Shown one piece after another: positions 1 through 8,334 of a stretch of 64,000 nucleotides of DNA. The translations under genes and the position numbers were made by a program. Below the pieces are notes generated by a model. The model was given only the letters and a program-made list of their open reading frames with translations, searched no databases and was not told the origin of the DNA. Source of the stretch: Acidobacteriota bacterium. Its GTDB lineage: Bacteria > Acidobacteriota > Terriglobia > Terriglobales > SCQP01. The stretch covers positions 248,001 through 312,000 of the forward strand of contig SCQP01000001.1 in assembly GCA_004299485.1 (NCBI GenBank), written 5' to 3'. Every line of letters starts with the position of its first letter. Position 1 is the stretch's first letter.

Positions 1-519
1 GGTTTCGACGGCGAAATTCTTGCCGCCAATGACCGCGACGCGCAGGCCGGCAAAGGCATGGGCCTCGTGAAAATAGTGATACACATGCGGCAGTTCTTCG
101 CCGGGCACGCCCATCAGATTAGGCAGATCGTAGTAGCCGGTGGCGATGACGACGGCTTCGGCTTCATAGCGGGCGCGATCGGAAATCACGCGAAAGCCTG
201 GAGTGCCGGGCGTACGCGGCGTAATGCTCTCCACCCGCTCGTACTGCCTCACGTCCAATTGGAAATGGGCCGTCACTTTGCGGTAGTATTCCAGGGCCTC
301 CAGCCGCGAGGGCTTCGCTTGGGCGCAGGGGAATGGGATCCCGCCGATTTCCAGTAGCTCTGAGGTGGTAAAAAAAACCATGTTGGCGGGGTAGTGAAAA
401 ATCGAGTTCACCAGGCAGCCTTTTTCGATAACCACCGCACGCAGGCCCTTTTGCTGGGCTTCAATGGCGCAGGCGAGCCCGGTCGGCCCCGCCCCCACGA
501 TCAATACATCAATTTCCAT
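1..519 (-). CDS. YpdA-like FAD/NAD(P) oxidoreductase, partial
   Basis: The open frame runs off the left edge of the window, so only the N-terminal 173 residues are present. The start ATG (complement of 517-519) begins MEIDVLIVGAGPTGLACA, a classical Rossmann dinucleotide-binding motif GxGxxG for FAD. Further along are a second nucleotide-binding segment starting near residue 161 (LRVAVIGGKNFAVE) and an ATGYYD motif typical of thioredoxin-reductase-like flavoproteins. The NSIFHYP and MVFFTTSELLEIGG stretches resemble the YpdA family, known as putative bacillithiol disulfide reductases. A cytosolic redox role is inferred from the family. The C-terminal part and partner genes lie outside the window. 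Confidence 0.8.
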   Translation of the reverse strand, partial: MEIDVLIVGAGPTGLACAIEAQQKGLRAVVIEKGCLVNSIFHYPANMVFFTTSELLEIGGIPFPCAQAKPSRLEALEYYRKVTAHFQLDVRQYERVESITPRTPGTPGFRVISDRARYEAEAVVIATGYYDLPNLMGVPGEELPHVYHYFHEAHAFAGLRVAVIGGKNFAVET

Positions 520-540
520 ACCGCTATTGTAGTCTCCAGC

Positions 541-582
541 TCCCCTGCCCCCTGGCCTCTGACCTCTGACCCCTGGCCCCTG
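541..582. repeat. Heptanucleotide repeat array, CCCCTGG-type
   Basis: Six consecutive 7-bp units of the form NCCCCTG or NCCTCTG fill the gap between the divergent YpdA-like gene and the next plus-strand gene. The same family occurs at the murD 3' end (complementary orientation) and inside murG. A possible -10 element TATACT (586-591) follows directly, ending 9 bp before the ATG at 601. Confidence 0.75.
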
Positions 583-600
583 CTATATACTGGCGGTATC

Positions 601-1656
601 ATGTGGCGCTGGGTAGCAAGCTGCGCTGTGGGAGTTGCCATGCTGGGCACTGCGATCGCGCCCCGGACCCTCGCGGCCTCGCAGCCTAAACTGACGGAAG
701 CGCAGCGCATCGCCATCATCCGCGCCCTGATCGCCGAAGTGGGCATTGCGCGGCAGCCCCTGCCACCCGACAAACACGGCGTGGTCATCAACCCCGAGGG
801 CCAAATCCTGAACTTGAGCGCCGTCCAGCAGGCACTGCTGGACCGTGGCGATTCGGCGCAACGCGGCGCCCGCGTCGCCATCACCGCGATTGAGTTCAAG
901 AGCGACCACATCGTATTCACCATCAACGGCGGTCCACATAAAACGCACTGGTACAATCACGTCCATATTGGCATGAGCGGCAACATGTCCCCCACGCAGA
1001 CGACCGTGCAGGGCGGACCCCATGGCTCGGTCATCACCCTGCAGTTTGCCAACGACGTTCCACCGCTCACACCGGAGCAGGTCAGGCATTATCTTTCGCC
1101 ACTGATCGACTGGGATCCGCCCGCCAAAGCCATGGTGATGGTGCAACCGCTGCCAGCGCCGGTGAAAGCGGCGATCAAAGACCACAAGGTCCTGGTGGGC
1201 ATGACCAAGCAGATGGTGGTCGCCGCGCTCGGCCGCACCGGCAACAAGAGCGGCTCAACCGACGCGCAGGGACAGCAGGTGGAGGACTGGGTTTATGGCA
1301 AACCGCCGGAGACCACGTTCGTGCGCTTCCAGGGCATCCGCGTGATTCGCGTCACCGTCTGGCATAACGGCGGGCAGACGGTTTCCACCCAAGCGCCCCC
1401 GGAGCTCTCCGCAGAGATCCACCGGCGCCAGCAGCAAGCCGCGCAAGTGGAGCAGGAGGCTTCCCAGCCCCCGCCCACACTGCGCCGGCCCGGCGATGCG
1501 CCGCCGCCCAAGCCGCAGCCCGGCCGCACGACACAGCCGATGCTGCCACCGCAGCAGCCTCCTCCGCCTCCGCCGCCGGGAACGAGCACGAACCCGCAGC
1601 AAAACCCCCAGTTCCCGCCGGTCATCTGCTGCGGCGGCCGGCCGCAAGAACGATAG
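601..1656 (+). CDS. Exported protein with SmpA/OmlA-like segment and proline-rich tail
   Basis: A 351-residue protein. The ATG at 601 is chosen because it opens directly onto a signal peptide (MWRWVASCAVGVAMLGTAIA); the frame stays open upstream, but that extension is coded by the heptad repeat and has no signal-like start. After a central domain I do not recognise (contains WYNHVHIGMSG), residues near 200-250 read VGMTKQMVVAALGR and later EDWVYG, which resembles the small SmpA/BamE-like fold of outer-membrane lipoproteins. The last 80 residues are rich in Pro and Gln, with a run of seven prolines. The function is unknown; a periplasmic location is inferred. It is convergent with cpoB 17 bp away. 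Confidence 0.6.
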   Translation: MWRWVASCAVGVAMLGTAIAPRTLAASQPKLTEAQRIAIIRALIAEVGIARQPLPPDKHGVVINPEGQILNLSAVQQALLDRGDSAQRGARVAITAIEFKSDHIVFTINGGPHKTHWYNHVHIGMSGNMSPTQTTVQGGPHGSVITLQFANDVPPLTPEQVRHYLSPLIDWDPPAKAMVMVQPLPAPVKAAIKDHKVLVGMTKQMVVAALGRTGNKSGSTDAQGQQVEDWVYGKPPETTFVRFQGIRVIRVTVWHNGGQTVSTQAPPELSAEIHRRQQQAAQVEQEASQPPPTLRRPGDAPPPKPQPGRTTQPMLPPQQPPPPPPPGTSTNPQQNPQFPPVICCGGRPQER

Positions 1657-1673
1657 ACCGATCAACCCGCCCG

Positions 1674-2555
1674 CTAGCGTTTGCGTTCGAGGCGATGCAG
1701 TTCGACGTCGGCCTGGCGCGCGGCCTGGGTGCCCGGGTGGTTTTTCGACAAGGCGCGGAATTCGCTGATGGCGGCCGCGCGGTTCCCCATCTTTTCGAGG
1801 CTGACGCCCTTGTTCAGCTCCGCCAGCGGGGTCTTGCCGTTGTCCGGGTACATTTCGATCAGGGTATTGAACTGATCGATGGCCTCGTTGAACTGGCCGT
1901 TATTCAGGAACACGGTGCCCAGGAAATAGGTCGCATCGGGCACCTGTGGCGCCGCCGGGTTCCTGCGGATGAAACGCGCCAGCTCGACCTGTGCCTGCGG
2001 CGCCCCACTCTGAAAGTCGTTCAGCGCCTGCTGATACTGTTGCAAGGACGAGGCCGCCGCCCCGCTCGCGGATGCCGGGTTGGCCGCGCCATTCGGCATG
2101 CTGCCGTCGGCCGCGGTCCCATTACCGTTCGTGCCCGGCGCAACCGCGGTACTGGACGGAATGGTCTGCTGCATCTGGTGGACCTGCTGCAGGGTTTGGT
2201 CCATCTGCTGCATCTGCGCCTTCAGCGCGGCCACCGCATCGGAGAGCTGCTGGAACTGCTGCGAGATGCCGGTCTGGTTCTGCGAGGTCACCAACGTATT
2301 CCCGTTGAGGGTGTGTTGGATGGTGGCCAGCGTGCCCGCCAGCTTGTTAACCGTGTCGGTATTCTGGGTGACCAGGCCCTGCATCATGCCAATTTGCTGA
2401 TTGAAGCTTTTCTGCAGATCGGCGAGCTGGCTCATCAGCAGGGCCACGCTCTGCTGCAGGGCGATAATGCCTTTGTCTTCCGCTGCCGCCGGGCGCGGCA
2501 GCGCCAACACCGCCAACATGGCCAGAGCCACAATTGCTACTCCCAACTTCCGCAT
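1674..2555 (-). CDS. cpoB: Tol-Pal system protein CpoB/YbgF-like
   Basis: A 293-residue periplasmic protein of the Tol-Pal system, which in model bacteria coordinates outer-membrane constriction with septal peptidoglycan synthesis. The start MRKLGVAIVALAML at 2555 is preceded by AGGAGG with good spacing and gives a signal peptide ending AAAED; the longer open frame upstream lacks this. A coiled-coil, Gln-rich region (LMSQLADLQKSFNQQ onward) is followed by an Ala/Ser linker and C-terminal TPR repeats (YFLGTVFLNNGQFNEAIDQF, then EFRALSKNHPGTQAARQA), the standard CpoB order. It is last in the tolB-pal-cpoB run. tolQ, tolR and tolA are not in the window. Confidence 0.88.
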   Translation of the reverse strand: MRKLGVAIVALAMLAVLALPRPAAAEDKGIIALQQSVALLMSQLADLQKSFNQQIGMMQGLVTQNTDTVNKLAGTLATIQHTLNGNTLVTSQNQTGISQQFQQLSDAVAALKAQMQQMDQTLQQVHQMQQTIPSSTAVAPGTNGNGTAADGSMPNGAANPASASGAAASSLQQYQQALNDFQSGAPQAQVELARFIRRNPAAPQVPDATYFLGTVFLNNGQFNEAIDQFNTLIEMYPDNGKTPLAELNKGVSLEKMGNRAAAISEFRALSKNHPGTQAARQADVELHRLERKR

Positions 2556-2609
2556 ACAAGCCTCCTGCGGCGCCAGCCGCATTTCTGATTTGCCCTGATT
2601 GTAAACCAA

Positions 2610-2638
2610 GCGGGCGGCCCGAACCGAGGGCCGCCCGC
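2610..2638 (-). terminator. Strong GC hairpin between pal and cpoB
   Basis: A perfect 11-bp inverted repeat (GCGGGCGGCCC and its complement, 7-nt loop) lies between the end of pal and the start of cpoB. The sequence after it on the minus strand is only moderately T-rich (TTGGTTTAC), so it may be an attenuator or an mRNA-stabilising hairpin rather than a full terminator. Confidence 0.5.
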
Positions 2639-2674
2639 CGTGCTTCCGTGTTGCTGTTTACCGATCGGCTTCGG

Positions 2675-3430
2675 CTACTGCCCCTTCACCACGTGACCGC
2701 GCCGGTCGAGCTGGTAGCAGTCCTCGGTGGCCTCGGTGCAGAAGGGCTGCTCTTTGCCCACCGTGGTCGAGCTGATGCGGCTGGCGTCGATGCCCTGGGA
2801 AATCAGATACGCCTTCACCGCCGCTGAACGCCGCGCGCCCAGTGCCAGATTGTACTCCGCCGTGCCGCGCGGATCGCAGTGGCCCACAATGTTGATCTGG
2901 AAGCCAGGATGCGCTTTCAGAAAAGCCGCATCAGCCGACAGCACAGCTTCGGCATCCGGCCGGATGGTGCTCATGTTGAAGTCGAAGAAGGCGTCGCGCA
3001 CGACTTCCGCAAAGCTCGACTCGTTGGTGGCGTTGGGCGTTGGTGCTGCCGTGGGCGCCGCCGCAGCCGTCACCGTCACCCGGGCCGAAGCCGTCGCGGT
3101 GCGGCCGTCCGAACTCGTGGCCACCACTTCATAGGTCGTCGAGTCGCTGGGGCTGACCGGCTGGCTGCCGTTCAGGTTCACGGCCTCGCCGTTCAATTGC
3201 ACGTTGGCGGCGTTGGTCGAAGTCCACTGCAGAGTGCTGCTGGAGCCGCTCTCAACCGAGGTCGGCGTCGCTTCCAGCGTCACGGTGGGCGCCGGAGCCG
3301 CCGCGGGTGCCGGCGGCGCCGGCGGCGGGGGTGCGGTTTTATGCCCGCACGCGGCCAGGCCCAGGCTCAGCACCAGAGCCCCTGTCACGGCGAACACGGT
3401 GGATAAACGTTGTGAAGGTTCACGTTTCAT
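2675..3430 (-). CDS. pal: Peptidoglycan-associated lipoprotein Pal (OmpA family)
   Basis: A 251-residue lipoprotein. The start MKREPSQRL is chosen because it gives a lipoprotein signal ending in the lipobox LAAC, so the mature protein should be lipid-anchored. A Pro/Ala linker leads to an Ig-like segment (residues about 45-120), then an OmpA-like peptidoglycan-binding domain starting at FFDFNMSTIRPDAE, with the conserved IVGHCDPRGTAEYNLALG block and the Arg-containing LGARRSAAVKAYL helix. Pal links the outer membrane to peptidoglycan and binds TolB. The Ig-like insertion is unusual for short enterobacterial Pal. It sits between tolB and cpoB on the same strand. Confidence 0.9.
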   Translation of the reverse strand: MKREPSQRLSTVFAVTGALVLSLGLAACGHKTAPPPPAPPAPAAAPAPTVTLEATPTSVESGSSSTLQWTSTNAANVQLNGEAVNLNGSQPVSPSDSTTYEVVATSSDGRTATASARVTVTAAAAPTAAPTPNATNESSFAEVVRDAFFDFNMSTIRPDAEAVLSADAAFLKAHPGFQINIVGHCDPRGTAEYNLALGARRSAAVKAYLISQGIDASRISSTTVGKEQPFCTEATEDCYQLDRRGHVVKGQ

Positions 3431-3489
3431 AGTCTTGTTCCTTGTCCTTTTCCTGACAAAATCGAATGCCACGCGGGGCCCTGCGCCAA

Positions 3490-4854
3490 TTATTGGCCCC
3501 AGTTGGGCATTTCATTGTTACCGCTCGTGGTCAACTGTGCCGGAACCGACCCGTCCGCTGCGACGGTGTAGAGCTGAGTGTGGAACGGCGGTCCTGATTC
3601 AAATACAATATGCCGGTTGTCACGGGCCCAACTAGGAAAATCGTTCCGCTGCTCATTATGAGTCAACTGAATGTAATTTTTGGTCCCAAAATTCCATATG
3701 TATATGTCGAAGGCCCCGGCGTTCCGGCTGCCGTAATTCCGCACCCAGGCGAAGGCCAGCATCAGCCCGTTGGGTGACCAGGAGGGGCTGGAGGCAAAGC
3801 CGCCCAGCGGCAACCGCGTCGGATCGCTACCGTCGGCATTCATGATGTAAATCTGGGGCAGGTTCGCGCGGCTGCTGACGTAGGCGATTTGGCCGCCGGG
3901 ACTCCCCTTCGGCGGCTTGGGGTTCCAGGCGGGCGAGACGTTATCGTAGCCGCGGGAGTGCGTCAGACGCAGCAAGCCGCTGCCGTTGACGTTGATGGTG
4001 TAGATCTCCATGTTCGGCCCGCTCATGTTGGAAGCAAAGGCCAGTTTGGTGCCGTCTGGCGACCAGGCGGGTGACTCGCTAAGATTGCCCCGGAAATGCG
4101 GGAAGGGCAGCAGCCGGTTGGTCAGCAGCGACAGCAACCGGATCTGAAAGTCACCGTGGATGGACTGCACGAAGGCCAGCTCGGTGCCATCGGGCGAAAT
4201 CCGGGGCGAATAGATGATGCCCTTCAGGTGCGTCCGCTGCTGCTTGTTGGCGCCATCGTAGTCCATCGTCCAGACTTCCTGCTGGCCCCCGGGGGTACTG
4301 TGAATGTAGGCAATTTGCGTGGTGGCGATGCCCGGACCGAAGCCGAGGGCGTTGATAATGTCGTCGGCGAGGTGGTGGGCGATCGAACGCGCGCCTTCGG
4401 TTGTGTCGGGATTGACGTAGCGCCGCGCCAGCAGCCGCCCGCCGCCGGGCGGCTGGGTCACATCGTAGAGATAGCCACTCACCATCAGGCCCCCGGCCTG
4501 GACGTCCATCGTGCCAAACACCAGCCGCTGCACGCTCAGCGGCGCCGACGACCACGCCGAGCGCAGACTGGCGTTGTTCAGGTCGGCCTCAGAGTTGGGC
4601 ACCGGCGCGGTGTACAGACTCCGGCCCACCATCACCACCACTGCCGACTGGTAGAGGTCGTTCCAGAGCACTTGATTCAACGTGTCCTGCACCTCCTTTG
4701 GCACAGCGCTGCTGGCGCGAAAATCCGGGACGGCCATGTGGAATTTGGAGGTGCCGGTGATAACAATATTGGCTTGATCCTGTGCGACGCCGGCCAGGGC
4801 CAGCAGCAGCACAGCGCACAAAATCCGCATGCATCGGGTTAAGCGAGGTTTCAT
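3490..4854 (-). CDS. tolB: Tol-Pal system beta-propeller protein TolB
   Basis: A 454-residue periplasmic protein. The start MKPRLTRCMRIL at 4854 overlaps the stop of the upstream cytochrome c gene as ATGA, so the two are probably translationally coupled, and it opens a signal peptide ending around AGVAQDQ. The N-terminal TolB domain follows, then a WD40/PD40 propeller with repeated blades such as SPRISPDGTELAFV, SPAWSPDGTKLAFASN and SPSWSPNGLMLAFAW. TolB binds Pal and connects to TolA in the cell-envelope constriction machine. The length is close to the usual 430 residues. Confidence in family is high; the coupling to cytochrome c is the odd feature. Confidence 0.93.
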   Translation of the reverse strand: MKPRLTRCMRILCAVLLLALAGVAQDQANIVITGTSKFHMAVPDFRASSAVPKEVQDTLNQVLWNDLYQSAVVVMVGRSLYTAPVPNSEADLNNASLRSAWSSAPLSVQRLVFGTMDVQAGGLMVSGYLYDVTQPPGGGRLLARRYVNPDTTEGARSIAHHLADDIINALGFGPGIATTQIAYIHSTPGGQQEVWTMDYDGANKQQRTHLKGIIYSPRISPDGTELAFVQSIHGDFQIRLLSLLTNRLLPFPHFRGNLSESPAWSPDGTKLAFASNMSGPNMEIYTINVNGSGLLRLTHSRGYDNVSPAWNPKPPKGSPGGQIAYVSSRANLPQIYIMNADGSDPTRLPLGGFASSPSWSPNGLMLAFAWVRNYGSRNAGAFDIYIWNFGTKNYIQLTHNEQRNDFPSWARDNRHIVFESGPPFHTQLYTVAADGSVPAQLTTSGNNEMPNWGQ

Positions 4855-5324
4855 CGTGGGTTTGGTTTGAACGTCCGGATGAGATTGACCAGACCCCATA
4901 TCTGCGGATCGCTTTCCTGACTCCAAGCCGGCATGCCGCTCATGCGAATGCCGTTGCGGATGGTGTAGAACAGAGTGCCGTCGCTCTTGTTCTGCGTCAG
5001 GCCGCGCAAATCGGGGACGTGGGGATACATGGATTGGCCCATTGTAGTATGGCCATCGCCGTTGGTGTTATGGCAGACGGCACACTGGGTGGCGAACAAA
5101 TGCCCGGCCGCGGCCAACTGCTGCGGCGTCGCCGGATCGGGATTTTTGACGTCAGCTTTGCTGGAGGGCAGCGCCAGGCGGCGGCTGAGCTGGGCCAGTT
5201 CGGCCTCGATCCAGGTCGGCTTTGCCTTGGCGCTGAAGCCGTGGGCGCTGTGCACCCAAACAGCGGCGCCGCCGCCCAGCACCAGCAGCACGATCATGCC
5301 TGCAATGACGAGGCCCTTGGTCAT
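4851..5324 (-). CDS. Membrane-anchored class I cytochrome c
   Basis: A 157-residue protein with an N-terminal hydrophobic helix (GMIVLLVLGGGAAVWV, residues about 8-23) that should anchor it facing the periplasm, and one covalent haem site CAVCH near residue 81 followed by GDGHTTMGQSMYP. A downstream Met (GIRMSGMPAW) is the likely sixth haem ligand. It is a mono-haem electron carrier; the partner oxidase or dehydrogenase is not in view. The ATG overlaps the TGA of a short open frame upstream, and the stop overlaps the tolB start by 4 nt, so it belongs to the tolB operon. Confidence 0.85.
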   Translation of the reverse strand: MTKGLVIAGMIVLLVLGGGAAVWVHSAHGFSAKAKPTWIEAELAQLSRRLALPSSKADVKNPDPATPQQLAAAGHLFATQCAVCHNTNGDGHTTMGQSMYPHVPDLRGLTQNKSDGTLFYTIRNGIRMSGMPAWSQESDPQIWGLVNLIRTFKPNPR

Positions 5325-5344
5325 CGGCCCCAGCCGCTTCTACC

Positions 5345-5390
5345 CGGGGCTTCGCCCTGGATCTTTCGCTGGTCGGCCTCCCCAACGTCT
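5345..5390. repeat. Dispersed GGGGCTTCGCCC / GGTCGGCC element, copy 1
   Basis: The gap between the cytochrome c gene and the transglutaminase carries GGGGCTTCGCCCTGG followed by CTGGTCGGCCTCCCC. Related sequences occur near 14565 and 42008. The minus-strand frame covering this gap (stop 5321-5323) is open for about 80 codons but has no ATG in it and no recognisable domain, so I do not call it a gene. Confidence 0.5.
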
Positions 5391-5555
5391 CCGGCGAAGG
5401 ACCAGTGCGGCACTTTGGGGGCTTCCAAGTATTCGAATTGGATCAATAAGTTCGCGGGACACTCCCGCCCGTAGCGCAACCCGAACCCGTGCAGATCGCC
5501 TGCTTCTTTTAGCTTAAACCGCTCCGGCCAGCGCTGCCAAGTGGAATCATGATGG

Positions 5556-6962
5556 CTACTGTGGAACGTGTGCCGCCGTGAGCCGTACCGCCCCGGCGGC
5601 AGAGGTTGCGGCTACCGCGGAGGCTTCCTGCACGTGCACCAGCTTTGTCTGGTCACGGCGGACGAGGAGCGCCAAGCCGTTTCTGTCACCCTGGGGCAGA
5701 TCACCTTCAGGCAGGTGCGGCGCCGTAGTATCAATCCACTGGCCGGTCGCGGGAATATAAACCAGGGCGTGATCGAAGGCCGCCATGGTCGCCGCCACCT
5801 GTCCCTGGGCGTTGGCCGGCGCGATCGGCCCCATGGCCGGGGTCCGCACCAGCGCCAGGTCGGCCTGCACGCCCAGCATCCGCAGCCAGGTGACCAGCAA
5901 AAGCGCGCCGTCTTTGCAGTCGCCCTGTCCGGATTGAAAGACCTCGCTCACCGGCGCGGGCACGTAGGCGTGGACACCATCTTCCACACCCCGATACGAC
6001 AGGTGATTCGAAAGATAATGCCAAACGCGCTCGACTATGGCGCGGGCGTCTTCGTTCGTGCCGGCTGGCCCAGCGGCGATGCGCCGCAGATCCGCGGCGA
6101 GCGCTGGGGCGACCTGCGCCCGTTCGTGCAGCAGGCCGCCGTACCAGCGGGTCATGGCTGCCCAGGTGGTAAAGCTGGAAACCTGCACAAAGGGCGAGAC
6201 GGCGGTAATGGCGGGACCATCGGCGGACTGGAAAAACGCCGGCAAATCGGTGGCGTCCCACTCCCAGGTACGCAGGCCGCCTGCGCCTGTGCCCAGTCTG
6301 GGCGCGGGCAAGCCTGCGGCGCTCACCGCCATCGACTCGTGCGCCGCCAGCACATAGTGCACTTTTTCGGTGGCGAAGCTGTCGCGTAAGGCGAACATAT
6401 TCCCGATGAAGTGACCGGCCAGAAGCGACCAGTTCGTGCCGGTATCCGGCAGGACCGCATAGATGACGCTCACGCGGTCGCCCGCATGCAGGCGTGGCAG
6501 CCCCAGCCGCCGCGGCTGCGTGCCGGCAGCAAAGCCGGGCAGATCGCCCAGGTCCTTGCCCTGGCCGGCGATGGCGTAGGGCGCATGCGCGCCGTGCCGC
6601 CGCCAGACCTCGGCGCGGACGAGCTGGAAGCGGCCACGGCCATTGTCGTACCAGAGGTTATCGGGCGCGAAAAGCTCCGCGCCGGCGCGGCTGCGGATCT
6701 GAAAGACGCGCTGCACCAGCAGCGCCGACAGGCCGCTCGGCACCACCTGTTCGTAGCGCAGATGGTAAAGCTGCACGGCGCCTTCGCGCGGAAACTGACC
6801 GGGTTGGTCGCGCAGCGCAGCCGGCGAGACCAGGTACGCCTGGGCGTTCTGCGCCAGATGCGCGGCAGTTAGCGATGGCTGTGGCGCTCTCTGCCCGGCC
6901 GCGAAGACCGCGGCGAGCACACTGAGCAGGCACACGTGGATGGTACGGCGGCGAAGTGGCAA
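5556..6962 (-). CDS. Exported transglutaminase-like cysteine protein, DUF3857-type
   Basis: A 468-residue protein with a signal peptide (RTIHVCLLSVLAAVFAAG) and a beta-rich N-terminal half that looks like DUF3857 (YEQVVPSGLSALLVQRVFQI). The C-terminal transglutaminase core has all three catalytic positions: Cys349 in QSGQGDCKDGALLL, His398 in AAFDHALVYI and Asp411 in GQWIDTTAPHL. Family members are thought to act as cysteine proteases or amide-forming enzymes in the envelope; the substrate is unknown. The protein ends about 57 residues after the catalytic Asp, shorter than many homologues that carry an extra C-terminal domain. It lies upstream of the cytochrome c-tolB genes on the same strand. 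Confidence 0.78.
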   Translation of the reverse strand: MPLRRRTIHVCLLSVLAAVFAAGQRAPQPSLTAAHLAQNAQAYLVSPAALRDQPGQFPREGAVQLYHLRYEQVVPSGLSALLVQRVFQIRSRAGAELFAPDNLWYDNGRGRFQLVRAEVWRRHGAHAPYAIAGQGKDLGDLPGFAAGTQPRRLGLPRLHAGDRVSVIYAVLPDTGTNWSLLAGHFIGNMFALRDSFATEKVHYVLAAHESMAVSAAGLPAPRLGTGAGGLRTWEWDATDLPAFFQSADGPAITAVSPFVQVSSFTTWAAMTRWYGGLLHERAQVAPALAADLRRIAAGPAGTNEDARAIVERVWHYLSNHLSYRGVEDGVHAYVPAPVSEVFQSGQGDCKDGALLLVTWLRMLGVQADLALVRTPAMGPIAPANAQGQVAATMAAFDHALVYIPATGQWIDTTAPHLPEGDLPQGDRNGLALLVRRDQTKLVHVQEASAVAATSAAGAVRLTAAHVPQ

Positions 6963-7010
6963 TTCGGCGCGAGCTCCTCAACCGAGTGTGCTTTGCCGAC
7001 GCAAACGGGT

Positions 7011-8315
7011 CTATCCGGTAGAAGCCTTAAGCGAAACTGAACCGCGTTCGTGCCACGCCCACCACGCACTCAGCACCACCAACGGGATGATTACCAGGAA
7101 GAAATCGCTGCCGTAGGTTTGCAGCACGCGCTGGCGGGCTGCGCCGGGCACAAGCGGCTCGAGCGCCGAGGCCAAAACCGCAGCCCAAAGCCAAATCTGC
7201 GCCCGGCCGCGCAATCTCCCGCTGGCCCACTCTGCGGAAAGCCACAGCGCCGGCCACAGCAGCGTTACCATCACCAGCCGGTGCACGTGCGGCTCGAGCA
7301 GCACTTCCATCGCAAACATCAGCGCCACAACACCGTCGGCGGGCCCTTGCATCTTCGCCAGCCAGTAGAACATGGCCAGCGTGAGCACCGCCGCCAGCGC
7401 CATCCATAAGTGTTCGACCGTCGACGGCGCCAGCCGCAGCCAGGCGATCTGATGGTAGCCGGAGGCATCGGCCAGCCGCGCATAGTCGATGACCCGCAGG
7501 TAGCGCGCCAGCACGTCGTGCAGCGACTGGCCCGGATACCATAGCTCGCCCGCTGCAGCGCTGAGCGCCGCGATGCCGCGCTCCTGCGCCAGCCACTGAT
7601 GCAGTAGCGCCATCTGCGCGCTCCAGCCACGCCACAGGACGGGCAGCAGCGTCCAGCCGGTTCCCCAAGCGGCCATCCAGCCGGCGGCTTTCCACCTGCG
7701 GCGAACCAGAAGACAGGGCAGAAAGAACAGTGGCCAGACTTTGAGCGCCGCCGCCCACCCCAGCCAGAAACCGCGCCACAGCGGCGGCTCTACAAGAAAG
7801 GCCACCATGACCATCAGCACGATATAGAACTGAGCGTTGCCGTAGCGCAGCTCCTGAATGAAATACGCTGCCACCAGCAACAGTCCCGGCCACAAGCAGA
7901 GGACGGACTGGGGTCTCGGGCCCCCAGCCCGTCCGAGCATAAGCGGGTCGCGTGGCGCAGCCACGCGGGGCCCCGCGCCAGTCGATCGTCCCGCGGCATC
8001 GCGCAGGTTCCAACGTTTCCTCAACGCAATCACCGCCGCCCCGCCAGCCGCGACTTTACCCGCCGCCCACAGCACCACCGCGACCCGCAGCGGCAGCAGC
8101 GCCAGCGGCCGGAACAGGTCTAAAAAGATCGGCGGATACCGATAAATACCGCCCGGCCAAGCCATGCCGCTTTTCGGCCCGTACATCGGTGCGCCAGCGT
8201 AGTAGTGCCGCGCGTTCTCAAAATAGACGTGAAAATCGATAGCCTTATCCGGCCGCAGAAGGGCCAGCAGAGCCGCTGCCAGCGCCACCACGGCAAACGC
8301 CAGCCACTCCAGCAT
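7011..8315 (-). CDS. GT87-like polytopic mannosyltransferase (DUF2029)
   Basis: A membrane protein of 434 residues from the ATG at 8315, whose first helix is MLEWLAFAVVALAAALLALL; an ATG at 8375 would overlap the upstream gene by 41 nt and has no ribosome site. At least eight hydrophobic segments are seen. The DFHVYFENARHYYAGAPMYG stretch near residues 27-46 resembles the first periplasmic loop with the catalytic acidic residue of GT87/DUF2029 enzymes, which transfer mannose or other sugars from polyprenyl-phosphate donors. Residues about 108-125 (near GPRVAAPRDPLMLGRAG) are coded by a palindromic repeat shared with the TgpA-like gene. Acceptor unknown. Confidence 0.72.
   Translation of the reverse strand: MLEWLAFAVVALAAALLALLRPDKAIDFHVYFENARHYYAGAPMYGPKSGMAWPGGIYRYPPIFLDLFRPLALLPLRVAVVLWAAGKVAAGGAAVIALRKRWNLRDAAGRSTGAGPRVAAPRDPLMLGRAGGPRPQSVLCLWPGLLLVAAYFIQELRYGNAQFYIVLMVMVAFLVEPPLWRGFWLGWAAALKVWPLFFLPCLLVRRRWKAAGWMAAWGTGWTLLPVLWRGWSAQMALLHQWLAQERGIAALSAAAGELWYPGQSLHDVLARYLRVIDYARLADASGYHQIAWLRLAPSTVEHLWMALAAVLTLAMFYWLAKMQGPADGVVALMFAMEVLLEPHVHRLVMVTLLWPALWLSAEWASGRLRGRAQIWLWAAVLASALEPLVPGAARQRVLQTYGSDFFLVIIPLVVLSAWWAWHERGSVSLKASTG
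7941..7990. repeat. Palindromic element inside the GT87-like gene
   Basis: A roughly 50-bp stretch containing the palindromes CGTGGCGCAGCCACG and GGGGCCCC. A near-identical copy lies at about 9612-9661 inside the TgpA-like gene, where it is read on the opposite strand in relation to the element. Both copies keep the host frame open. Confidence 0.7.
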
Positions 8316-8334
8316 CTCCACCGGAATGCCGGCG

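Noticed and set aside
394-600. N-terminal extension of the protein at 601
   Set aside because: The extension is coded partly by a heptad array and by antisense of the flavoprotein gene, and the signal peptide starts at 601.
5321-5560. Open minus-strand frame between the transglutaminase and cytochrome c genes
   Set aside because: No ATG in the frame and no domain; the stop overlaps the next start, which could be chance. Possibly a remnant of the transglutaminase C-terminus.
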